This document shows, in pieces, positions 35,242 through 42,798 of a DNA stretch of 64,000 bases. Origin of the DNA: Acidimicrobiia bacterium (lineage in GTDB: Bacteria; Actinomycetota; Acidimicrobiia; Acidimicrobiales; Aldehydirespiratoraceae); the NCBI GenBank assembly GCA_022828135.1, contig JAJEJB010000048.1, positions 1 through 64,000 on the forward strand, in the 5' to 3' direction. Numbering within the stretch: the stretch's first letter is position 1; each line of letters begins with the position of its first letter. Position numbers and translations under genes: made by a program. The notes under the pieces were generated by a model, which was not told the origin of the DNA, searched no databases, and was given only the letters and a program-made list of their open reading frames with translations.

Positions 35242-36506
35242 CAGCCAGACGCCTCGATCACCGCTCGGTACTGCTCCACCGTTCGCTCAGCGGTGTGTCG
35301 CCAGGACCACTGGCTGACCACACGCTCGCGTCCTGCCCGCCCCACCCGGTCCCGGGCCTCGGGACTGTCGAGCGCGTCCTGCAGCACCGAGGCCAGCGCT
35401 TCGGCGTCGCCGGGCTCGGTCAGGAAGCAGGTCTCGCCGTGCTTGCCGGCCACTTCGGGCAGTGCTCCGCCGGTGGTGGCCACCAGCGGCACACCGCACG
35501 ACATGGCCTCGATGGCCGGCAGCGAGAAGCCCTCGTACAGCGAGGGCACGACCGCCAGTTCGGCCTCGGCGTACAGCTCCACGATGCGGCGGTCCGGCAC
35601 TCCCGACACGAATGTGACCGCGTCGGCCAGCCCGAGTTCCGAGATGGCCCGGCTGGCTGCGGAGTCGGCCTTGGCCTTGCCGATGATGGTCAGCTCTATG
35701 TGGCGCTCGGTGCGCAGCTTGGCCACCGCCTCCAGCAGGAAGCTGAGTCCCTTCATGGTGACATCGGCGCTGGCGGTGGTGATCAGCCGGCCCGGCACGC
35801 GGGCGATCTCGGGGAGCGGCGCGAACAGTTCGGGGTCCACGCCCACCGGCACCACATGGATGCGCTCCGGCGGCACGCCGTGATCGTTGGCGATGTCGCG
35901 TTTGGACGATTCGGAGACGGTCAACACCCTGGGCAGCCGTCTGGCCACCTGGGTCTGCATCTTCGTGAACGCGTACCAGCGGCGCTTGCCGATCTGCTCT
36001 CGCAGGGTGTGGGTGTGGGCCAGCTCGAGGCGGCGATCCACGGTGATCGGGTGGTGGATGGTCTCCAGCAGCGGCCAACCCTGGCGCTGCAGCGCCAGGA
36101 TTCCCCAACCCAGCGTCTGGTTGTCGTGCACCACGTCGAAGTAGGCCCGCCTGGTGCGCAGATGCCGCCACGCTCGCAGGCTGAAGGCCATGGGCTCGCT
36201 GAAGTTGCCGGTGACGAAGGAGACGTGCTCGGCGATGTCTATCCAATCCTTCAGCTCCCAGGCTCTGGGCTTGCGCATGGGATGGGGCGGGGCCCAGATG
36301 TCGAGACCGCCGAGCCGCACCAGCGGCACCCGTTCATCGAGTTCCGGATAGGGGGGACCGCCGAGCACCACCACGCGGTGGCCAAGGTCGGTGAGCGCGG
36401 CAGACAGACGGCTCACATACACGCCCTGCCCGCCGACGTGAGGCTTGCCCCGGTACGACAGCAAGGCCACGCGCAGGGGTGCGTGGTTGTCGGCGGGGTC
36501 GGGCAT
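35241..36506 (-). CDS. GT4 family glycosyltransferase
   Basis: 421 residues with the GT-B fold. The N-terminal acceptor domain starts VALLSYRGKPHVGGQGVYVS, a glycine-rich loop typical of GT4. The C-terminal donor domain has PVGVDPELF, TASADVTMKGLSFLLEA and VVPSLYEGFSLPAIEAMSCG, where the E-x7-E pair holds the nucleotide sugar. It transfers a sugar from a nucleotide donor at the cytoplasmic face of the membrane. It lies five bases from the lnt stop and heads the GT-methyltransferase-barrel run; ATG 36506 is the obvious start. Confidence 0.88.
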   Translation of the reverse strand: MPDPADNHAPLRVALLSYRGKPHVGGQGVYVSRLSAALTDLGHRVVVLGGPPYPELDERVPLVRLGGLDIWAPPHPMRKPRAWELKDWIDIAEHVSFVTGNFSEPMAFSLRAWRHLRTRRAYFDVVHDNQTLGWGILALQRQGWPLLETIHHPITVDRRLELAHTHTLREQIGKRRWYAFTKMQTQVARRLPRVLTVSESSKRDIANDHGVPPERIHVVPVGVDPELFAPLPEIARVPGRLITTASADVTMKGLSFLLEAVAKLRTERHIELTIIGKAKADSAASRAISELGLADAVTFVSGVPDRRIVELYAEAELAVVPSLYEGFSLPAIEAMSCGVPLVATTGGALPEVAGKHGETCFLTEPGDAEALASVLQDALDSPEARDRVGRAGRERVVSQWSWRHTAERTVEQYRAVIEASG

Positions 36507-36510
36507 GGCG

Positions 36511-38091
36511 TTAGAGCTTTCTCCCTGGCCTGGAACCGGTCAACACGCGGCCGAGGCCGAGCGCCAGCGAGAGCGTCAACGCTGCGGCGACAGCCACAGG
36601 CCATGCCCCCAACCGGACCGCGAGCGTATCGCCCCGGCGCAGCTCAACCGTCGTCTGTATCACCCTGCTCTCGGAGATCCCGGTCCGTTCGATCACGTCG
36701 CCCTCGGGAGTGATCACCGCGGAGAATCCGGTGGGCGCGGCCTGGACCACCCACCGGTCGGTCTCGATGGCTCTCAGGCGGCTGGACGCGATCTGCTGGG
36801 TCTGGACCACGGTGAGCCAGTAGCTGGAGCCGTTGGTGGGGTTGAGCAGCACCCGGCCCCCGTCGCCGACCGCGCTGCGGGCCCGATGGTCGAAGAAGAT
36901 CTCCCACGAGATGGCGACGCCCAGCGGACCCAGCGGCGTTTCGAGGACGGCGGGCTCGTCGGAGGATCCGGGCCGAACGTCGCGGGCGGGCAGCTCGTCG
37001 CTGAAGCGCTCCGCGGTGGAGCGCAGCGGGACATACTCGCCGAAGGGCACCAGCTGGACCTTGTCGTACGTGTCGACCGGCACGCCCGATGGGTCGTAGA
37101 CGGCCGCGTAGTTGCGGTTGGCCTCGCGATCGGCGGTCCGCTCGAAGAAGCCGACGATGAGCACCGTGTCCAGGTCGCGGGCCAGCTTCGACAGCGCGGC
37201 TCGGGCCTCGCTGTCGGCGAGCAGCGGCTGGTCGCAGCGCGCCGGCGTGATCGCGGTGTCCGGGCTGGGGTGGACCACGTCCTCGGGCCACACCACCAGA
37301 TCCACCGGCGCGGACACCTGCTGGAGGGTCGTGTCGAGGTGGCGTTCGAACACGGCCCGCTGCTCGCACACGTCGGCTCTGGTGTTCTGCGGCCCGCCGC
37401 CCTGCACGGCGGCGACGGTGATGAGGGCGTCCTCGTTCGGGTTGCCGTCGACATCGATCGGTTCGGAGCCGGGGGCGACGATGGCGGCCAGAAGGGCCAC
37501 CAGCAGCACACCCATGCCCACCGCAGTCGGCCGGAGGCGGGCGGCCAGGATCGCGGCCAGCGTGACCCCGCCTATCGCGGTGAGTGCGGTCAGCAGCAGC
37601 GGGCCGCCGATGCGGGCCGCCGATGCGAGCGGGCCGGACACCTGCGCCATGGCCATCGTCGCCAGCGGCACGCCGCCGAAGGGCCAGGTCCACCTCAGCA
37701 GCTCGGCCAGAGCGAATGCGGCCGGGAAGGCGGTCTGGCGTCGGCCGTCGGGCGGCACGAGCGCGCCGGCCACGGCGTGCATCGCCGCGAATCCGAGCAC
37801 CGCCAGCGGCCAGCCGACCAGCGTCAGGTCGACCATCCAGATGGTGGCGGGGGCCATCCAGCTGACGCTGACCAGTGCCGACAGGCCGGCCCGGCGCCAG
37901 TAGCTGGATTCGGTCAGCAGCTCGACCCAGAGCGCCATCCCCACGAAGCTCAGCGGCCAGAAGCCCCAGGGCGGCAACGAGGCAGCCAGCAGCAGCCCCG
38001 CCAGCACGCCGCGGATCCAGGGCTTTCCCACGGTCAGCACCGATGCGCCGCCGGTGTCAGCCGCCCGGCCTTGATTCCCCCGCGCTGCCAC
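36511..38091 (-). CDS. lnt: Apolipoprotein N-acyltransferase-like protein with Cys-to-Ser change
   Basis: About 526 residues. Six to seven N-terminal membrane helices (WIRGVLAGLLLAASLPPWGF onward) precede a periplasmic nitrilase-like domain, the layout of Lnt. The catalytic Glu (WPEDVV) and Lys (DTYDKVQLVPFGEYVP) are present. In the expected nucleophile position the segment reads GVAISWEIFFD instead of I-C-Y/W-E: codon TCG at 36907-36909 encodes Ser. Lnt transfers an acyl chain to the lipoprotein Cys; a Ser enzyme would be weak or altered. GTG 38091 has AAGGG nine bases upstream; TTG 38100 is an alternative. Confidence 0.82.
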   Translation of the reverse strand: MAARGNQGRAADTGGASVLTVGKPWIRGVLAGLLLAASLPPWGFWPLSFVGMALWVELLTESSYWRRAGLSALVSVSWMAPATIWMVDLTLVGWPLAVLGFAAMHAVAGALVPPDGRRQTAFPAAFALAELLRWTWPFGGVPLATMAMAQVSGPLASAARIGGPLLLTALTAIGGVTLAAILAARLRPTAVGMGVLLVALLAAIVAPGSEPIDVDGNPNEDALITVAAVQGGGPQNTRADVCEQRAVFERHLDTTLQQVSAPVDLVVWPEDVVHPSPDTAITPARCDQPLLADSEARAALSKLARDLDTVLIVGFFERTADREANRNYAAVYDPSGVPVDTYDKVQLVPFGEYVPLRSTAERFSDELPARDVRPGSSDEPAVLETPLGPLGVAISWEIFFDHRARSAVGDGGRVLLNPTNGSSYWLTVVQTQQIASSRLRAIETDRWVVQAAPTGFSAVITPEGDVIERTGISESRVIQTTVELRRGDTLAVRLGAWPVAVAAALTLSLALGLGRVLTGSRPGRKL

Positions 38092-38115
38092 CGTGCTCAA
38101 CCCTTCGCCGGTCGA

Positions 38116-38913
38116 TCAGCGGTCGCTCATGGGTTCGTTGCCCGCCGCCCCAAGCTCGTCGAGTTCGCTGCTGAGCTGGTCGAGCTCGTTGCCGAGTTCG
38201 CTGCTGAGCTGGTCGAGCTCGTTGGTGAGAGCGTCGATGTCGCTGCTGAGCGTGTTTACGGCCCCCCCATGCTCATCGGCGAGACCCAAGGGGAGCACAC
38301 GGTGAACGCCGGAGATGGGGCCGACGCCTCGGATCTGCACGGTCACGTCTCCGATGCATGTCACCCAGTCGGGCATATCGAGCGCGTCGGTGACGGTGTA
38401 CATCTCGCCCGGAGGTGCCGCCGCGCACAGCTTGGCCGCCAGGTTGACCGGCTCGCCGACGTAGTCGTCCCCCTCGAACAGCAGCGCCTCGCCGGTGGCT
38501 GCGCCGACCCGGATCTGTACGCCCCGGCTGGCGAAATGATGGATGAGGTGGGCGCCCAGCGACAGCGCGGCGGCCGCGTTGGTGGACACCAGCATCGCTC
38601 CGTCGCCCAGCCACTTGGCCACCCGCACCCCCCGCTTGGCGGCCACGCTGCGGGTGATCCTGCGGAACTCTCCCAGCATCGCCACGGCCTCGTGGGGCCC
38701 ATGGGCCCGGGTGTAGCCGGTGAAGCCGCAGAGGTCGGCGAAACAGAAGGTGCGTGTCACGCTGAGGTGGCTGTCGCCCTCGGGCAGCTCGTCGGGATGG
38801 ACGGTGACGAGCGGCGGGCTGGCTTCGGCCCACTCGCGGGCCGGTCCGGTGTCGGGCGCGACGAGGGGAGCCAGCACCGGCTCGGCTTCGCCCGGGGCGG
38901 GATCAGGGTTCAC
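38116..38913 (-). CDS. Class III nucleotide cyclase with C-terminal coiled coil
   Basis: 265 residues with a GTG start 11 bases after the hemY stop. The cyclase homology domain has both metal Asp residues (FCFADLCGFT, D60; WLGDGAML, D104) and the adenine-type Lys100. At the transition-state pair it has Asn157 but Lys161 in place of Arg (EPVNLAAKL). The C-terminus is a coiled coil, LDQLSSELGNELDQLSSEL, encoded by a 31-bp direct repeat (38161-38191 and 38194-38224). It may make cAMP weakly or act as a binding domain. It has no membrane segment. Confidence 0.8.
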   Translation of the reverse strand: MNPDPAPGEAEPVLAPLVAPDTGPAREWAEASPPLVTVHPDELPEGDSHLSVTRTFCFADLCGFTGYTRAHGPHEAVAMLGEFRRITRSVAAKRGVRVAKWLGDGAMLVSTNAAAALSLGAHLIHHFASRGVQIRVGAATGEALLFEGDDYVGEPVNLAAKLCAAAPPGEMYTVTDALDMPDWVTCIGDVTVQIRGVGPISGVHRVLPLGLADEHGGAVNTLSSDIDALTNELDQLSSELGNELDQLSSELDELGAAGNEPMSDR

Positions 38914-38924
38914 AGACGGTTCGC

Positions 38925-40355
38925 CTAGCACAGCGCGGCCCCCGCCACTGCACCTACCGCCTCCTGGGCGCCGCGGATGCAAGCCGGAAGGCCCACGCCC
39001 CGGAAGGCGGCGCCGGCGGCCACCAGTCCGGGCGTGCCGTCGGCCAGGCAGGCGTCCACCGCGGCGGCCCGCTCGAGATGGCCCGGCCGGTACTGCGGGA
39101 GGGAGCGGAGCCACGGCGTGACCCGGGCCTCGAAGCGGCCCCGAGCAGCGCCCTGAGCCGAGACCACACCGGTGCCGGCGAGCTCGGCGGCCAGTGTCGA
39201 GACCAGTTCAGCGCAGTCGAGGTCCGTCCAGCGCCGGTCGTCGGTCCGCCCGGCCGACACGCGCAGGACAGCCAGCCCCTCATGGGCGTAGTGCCGCCAT
39301 TTCGAGGATGTCCACGAGCAGGCCGTGGTGAGGAGTCCCTGGCTGCGGGGCACCAGGAAGCCGCTGCCGTCGAGAGGCCGGGCCAGGTGCTCGTCGCGGA
39401 CCACGAAGGTGGCCAGCGCGACGTCGGCGTACTCGATGTCGCCTAGGACTGCTGCCGCGTCCGGCGCGAGCGGTTCGAGCAGGCGAGCCGACTCCCAGGC
39501 AGGGCAGGTCAGGATCACCCCGTCGGCGTCGAGGCGACTGTTCGGGGTTGTCACCCTCCATCGACGTCCGGCGCCTCGGGTTGCTGCCGGCTCCACCGAC
39601 TGGACGGGGGTGGCCAGCTTGACGGCTTCGCCCAGTTCGGCAGCAAGCGCGTCCACTATGCGGGTCACGCCGCCCCTCACGCTCTGGAACACCGGCGCCG
39701 TCGTCTCCCGGTCGCCGTCTCGGCCCTGCGCAGAGGCGACCCGCTGGAGGGCCGGGCCGAGCGGGCCTCCCTGCTGGGCGGCCTCGTACAACGGCGGGGC
39801 ACAGGCCTCGATGCTCATCTGGTCGGCCGATCCGGCGTTGATGCCGCCGAGCAGGGGGTCGACGAGCCGCTCGAACACCTCGTCGCCGACCCGGGGGCGC
39901 AGCACCTCGCCCACAGAAGCGTCGCGAAGCAGCGGATCGGCGTCGCGGGCCAGCCCGCGGGCCAGCGCGTCGACGGCCGGCTCGGAGACCACGCCGGTGC
40001 CCGCCACCGCGTCGGCTGTCCACACCACACCGAGCACGGAGCGGTCCGGAAGCGGGCACAGGCGGCCGTCCACCCACACGAAGGCTCCGCTCGCGGCGGG
40101 TTCGACCAGTTCCGTGCCCAGGCCGAGCCGCCGGCACAGCTCGGCGGCGGCGGGGTCGCGGGCCACGAAACCGTCGGGTCCCGAGTCCACGCTCAGCCCT
40201 CCGACCGGCGCGCTGTCGATCTTCCCGCCCGGCCGGTCGCCCGCCTCCAGCACGACTACCTCGATCCCGCTGCGCTGGAGTTCGTATGCGGCGGCCAGCC
40301 CGGAGATCCCCGCGCCGGCAATGACCACCCGGCCTCCCGGCGCGGTCACTGGCAC
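38925..40355 (-). CDS. hemY: Protoporphyrinogen/coproporphyrinogen oxidase
   Basis: 476 residues, a HemY/HemG-type FAD oxidase: dinucleotide loop VVIAGAGISGLAAAYEL (10-26), EAGDRPGGKIDS, a substrate-cavity helix region with GGVTRIVDAL and the C-terminal FAD loop GLVAAGAAFRGVGLPACI. It oxidises porphyrinogen to porphyrin in heme synthesis; in Actinobacteria the coproporphyrin-dependent route is usual, so coproporphyrinogen III may be its substrate. GTG start 40355 overlaps the hemE stop region by 10 bases, confirming a heme operon. Confidence 0.88.
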   Translation of the reverse strand: MPVTAPGGRVVIAGAGISGLAAAYELQRSGIEVVVLEAGDRPGGKIDSAPVGGLSVDSGPDGFVARDPAAAELCRRLGLGTELVEPAASGAFVWVDGRLCPLPDRSVLGVVWTADAVAGTGVVSEPAVDALARGLARDADPLLRDASVGEVLRPRVGDEVFERLVDPLLGGINAGSADQMSIEACAPPLYEAAQQGGPLGPALQRVASAQGRDGDRETTAPVFQSVRGGVTRIVDALAAELGEAVKLATPVQSVEPAATRGAGRRWRVTTPNSRLDADGVILTCPAWESARLLEPLAPDAAAVLGDIEYADVALATFVVRDEHLARPLDGSGFLVPRSQGLLTTACSWTSSKWRHYAHEGLAVLRVSAGRTDDRRWTDLDCAELVSTLAAELAGTGVVSAQGAARGRFEARVTPWLRSLPQYRPGHLERAAAVDACLADGTPGLVAAGAAFRGVGLPACIRGAQEAVGAVAGAALC

Positions 40356-41395
40356 GAGACTCGGCCCTCGTCGTGCACCACTTGCACCACGCGGGCCAGC
40401 ACATCCGGATCACTGTCGGGCAGGACGCCGTGGCCCAGGTTGAAGACGAAGCCGGGATGACCGCCGTTGGCGGCCAGCACGGCGCGGGCCGCGTCGCAGG
40501 CCGCCGACTCTCCGGCCAGCACCACCGCCGGATCCAGGTTTCCCTGCAGTGCCCGGCCGGGCCCGACCCGTCGCCGGGCTGCGTCGATGGGCACGCGGAA
40601 GTCGACGCCCACCACCTCGGCCCCGCAGTCGCCCATCTGGTCGAGAAGCTCGCCGGTGCCGACCCCGAAATGGATCCGCGGCACTCCGGTGGAGCCCACC
40701 GCCTCCAGCACCCTTGCGGAGTGCGGGGCGACACCCCGCCGGTACTGGTCGGGCGACAACGCCCCCGCCCAGCTGTCGAACAGCTGCACCGCGGCCGCCC
40801 CGGCCTCCACCTGCGCGAGCAGCGAAGCGATGGCGAGGTCGGCGAGACGGTCCATGAGCGCGTGCCACAGGGCCTCGTCGCCGACCATCAGGGCCTTGGT
40901 CCTGGCATGGTGACGGGACGGGCCTCCCTCCACCAAGTACGACGCCACCGTGAACGGGGCTCCGGCGAACCCGATGAGGGGCACCTTCAGCGCCTCGACG
41001 GCGCGCCGGACGGTCTCGATCACATACGGCGTGTCGGAGACGGGATCAAGCGGGTGCAGGCGATCAAGGTCGCCGCGGGCCGCGAAGGGGTGCTCGACGA
41101 CCGGCCCGGTGCCGGGCACGACATCGACGCCGAAGCCGACGGCATGAGCCGGCACCACGATGTCGCTGAACAGGATGGCAGCGTCCACTCCGTAGCGGCG
41201 CACCGGCTGCAGTGTGATCTCCGCGGCCCGACCGGGATCGGCGATGGCGTCGAGTATCGAACCGTCGCCCCGCACCGCCCGGTACTCGGGAAGGGACCGT
41301 CCGGCCTGGCGCATGAACCAAACCGGCACCCGCCGATGGGTCTGGAGGCGGCAGGCCCGCACGAAGTCGCTGTCGTCGAAGCGGCCCCTGCTCAT
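40346..41395 (-). CDS. hemE: Uroporphyrinogen decarboxylase
   Basis: 349 residues. VPVWFMRQAGRSLPEYRAVR is the family signature with substrate-binding Arg residues, AILFSDIVVPAHAVGF carries the catalytic Asp, and GFAGAPFTVASYLVEGG, QLFDSWAG and GLQGNLDP-like LQGNLDPAVVL complete the barrel. It removes four carboxyl groups from uroporphyrinogen III to give coproporphyrinogen III in the cytoplasm. ATG 41395 gives normal family length; in-frame codons upstream are not HemE-like. hemY follows with overlap. Confidence 0.93.
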   Translation of the reverse strand: MSRGRFDDSDFVRACRLQTHRRVPVWFMRQAGRSLPEYRAVRGDGSILDAIADPGRAAEITLQPVRRYGVDAAILFSDIVVPAHAVGFGVDVVPGTGPVVEHPFAARGDLDRLHPLDPVSDTPYVIETVRRAVEALKVPLIGFAGAPFTVASYLVEGGPSRHHARTKALMVGDEALWHALMDRLADLAIASLLAQVEAGAAAVQLFDSWAGALSPDQYRRGVAPHSARVLEAVGSTGVPRIHFGVGTGELLDQMGDCGAEVVGVDFRVPIDAARRRVGPGRALQGNLDPAVVLAGESAACDAARAVLAANGGHPGFVFNLGHGVLPDSDPDVLARVVQVVHDEGRVSCQ

Positions 41396-41430
41396 TGCGT
41401 CAAGTCGGCGCTGCTGGTGCCGGGCGGCGA

Positions 41431-42684
41431 TCAGGCCGCGGCCTGGCGCAGCAGGCCCGCAAGGCGCCTGTTCTCGCGGTCCGCCAGGAGGCTGTGGACG
41501 GTCCGATCCGCGGCGCCGGCCATCTCGGCTCGCCAGACCCACATGGGATCGTCGTGGTCGGCCTTCTCGGAGCTGTGGCCGGTGCGGTCGACGTCCTCGC
41601 TGCTTCCCCTGTCCACCAGTTCCACACCGTCGGCGTCGGGCGCCACCACGAGCACCGCGATGCCTCTACGGCTCAGCCCGTCCACCTCCTCGCGCAGCTT
41701 GTCGTCGACCCATTGCCGTCGCGCCGCCCGCATGGCCCGGCCGTCGTCCCACGCCAGCCCCAGCGCCTCCGACCACCAGGCTTGATCGGCGGCCTGGGGG
41801 CTGGGCGGTCTGGGCTCGCCCAGCCCGACGCCGGACCGGGCGCTGGTCCAAGCCTCCGACAGGGAGCCGCGTACCCTCGACCATCCCGCGGTGCCGCTCA
41901 TCGGCGACGACACGACGACCAGGTCGAAGGCGGGCGGCCCCATCAGGTCGGCGTTGGTGTAGGAGTGCAGGCCGCCGTCGATGTAGCGCCGCCCGTCCAC
42001 GGTGACCGGCTCGAACAGCACCGGTACGGCGCAGCTGGCCCGCACCGCCTCCGCCGCGGTGGCCTGCAGGTCGTCGCGCCCGAACACCACTCGCTCGCCG
42101 TCGGAAAGCCGAACGGCCGGGACCCAGAACCGCTTCGCAGGCCACGGCTCGGGATGCAGCTCGGCCATGCGCTGCTGGAGAGCCTCGGTGGTGCGGGTGC
42201 CCCGCGGCAGCAGCCCCACTGCGGCATGCAGGGGACGGGCCTGCCACGGGGGCCACAGAGCCCTCGCCACCAGCGTCGGCGACTGGGGTCCCTGCTCGCT
42301 CCGGGCGCGTTCGCTGCGACCCTCGCTGTAGGGAGTGACGACCCGATCAATGATGGCCTGCCCTTCATCGCTGACGGGCTGGCCGCGCCGGTGGGCGTAC
42401 AGGTCGGCGGGCGGGATACCGGCCCGGAGGCAGAGCCCGGTGATGGCCCCGGCCGAGGTGCCCATGATCAGCTCCGCCCGGCGGGCATCCCAGCCCGTGG
42501 CCTTGTGAAGGGCTCCGACCACGCCCGCGTGCCACGCCTCGGCGGCCGCGCCGCCGGCGCTGAAGACCAGCCCCACCGAGACCTGGTCGACGGGGCCGCC
42601 CTCGGACGGGCCGGGAGCGTCGGCTGTGTCGACGATCTCGGCGTCCTCCACGCCGTTGAGTCGTGCCCGCTCGCTCGAGTCCAT
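41431..42684 (-). CDS. Patatin-like phospholipase
   Basis: 417 residues. The oxyanion loop is SAGGAAAEAWHAGVV, the nucleophile elbow GTSAG (near residue 74) and the catalytic-dyad Asp is in YIDGGLHSYTNADL, the DGG motif, so the Ser-Asp hydrolase is intact. Bacterial patatins deacylate membrane lipids. No signal peptide is visible. The gene is divergent from the HelD-like gene across 114 bases and lies 35 bases from hemE, possibly its upstream operon partner. Confidence 0.88.
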   Translation of the reverse strand: MDSSERARLNGVEDAEIVDTADAPGPSEGGPVDQVSVGLVFSAGGAAAEAWHAGVVGALHKATGWDARRAELIMGTSAGAITGLCLRAGIPPADLYAHRRGQPVSDEGQAIIDRVVTPYSEGRSERARSEQGPQSPTLVARALWPPWQARPLHAAVGLLPRGTRTTEALQQRMAELHPEPWPAKRFWVPAVRLSDGERVVFGRDDLQATAAEAVRASCAVPVLFEPVTVDGRRYIDGGLHSYTNADLMGPPAFDLVVVSSPMSGTAGWSRVRGSLSEAWTSARSGVGLGEPRPPSPQAADQAWWSEALGLAWDDGRAMRAARRQWVDDKLREEVDGLSRRGIAVLVVAPDADGVELVDRGSSEDVDRTGHSSEKADHDDPMWVWRAEMAGAADRTVHSLLADRENRRLAGLLRQAAA

Positions 42685-42798
42685 GCAGCCAAGGCTAGGG
42701 GCGGTAAGATCAACAGTTCCCTCGAATGCCGGATCCGTCTCGGAGCGGCCCGCCGTTCTCCAGCGGACCCGACAACCAAGTCCCCGCCGGGTTCAGCC

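Noticed and set aside
41395..42798. Upstream extension of the HelD-like frame to give 1,193 residues
   Set aside because: The extra 468 codons are antisense to the patatin gene and show no protein features. The HelD N-terminus begins at TTG 42799.
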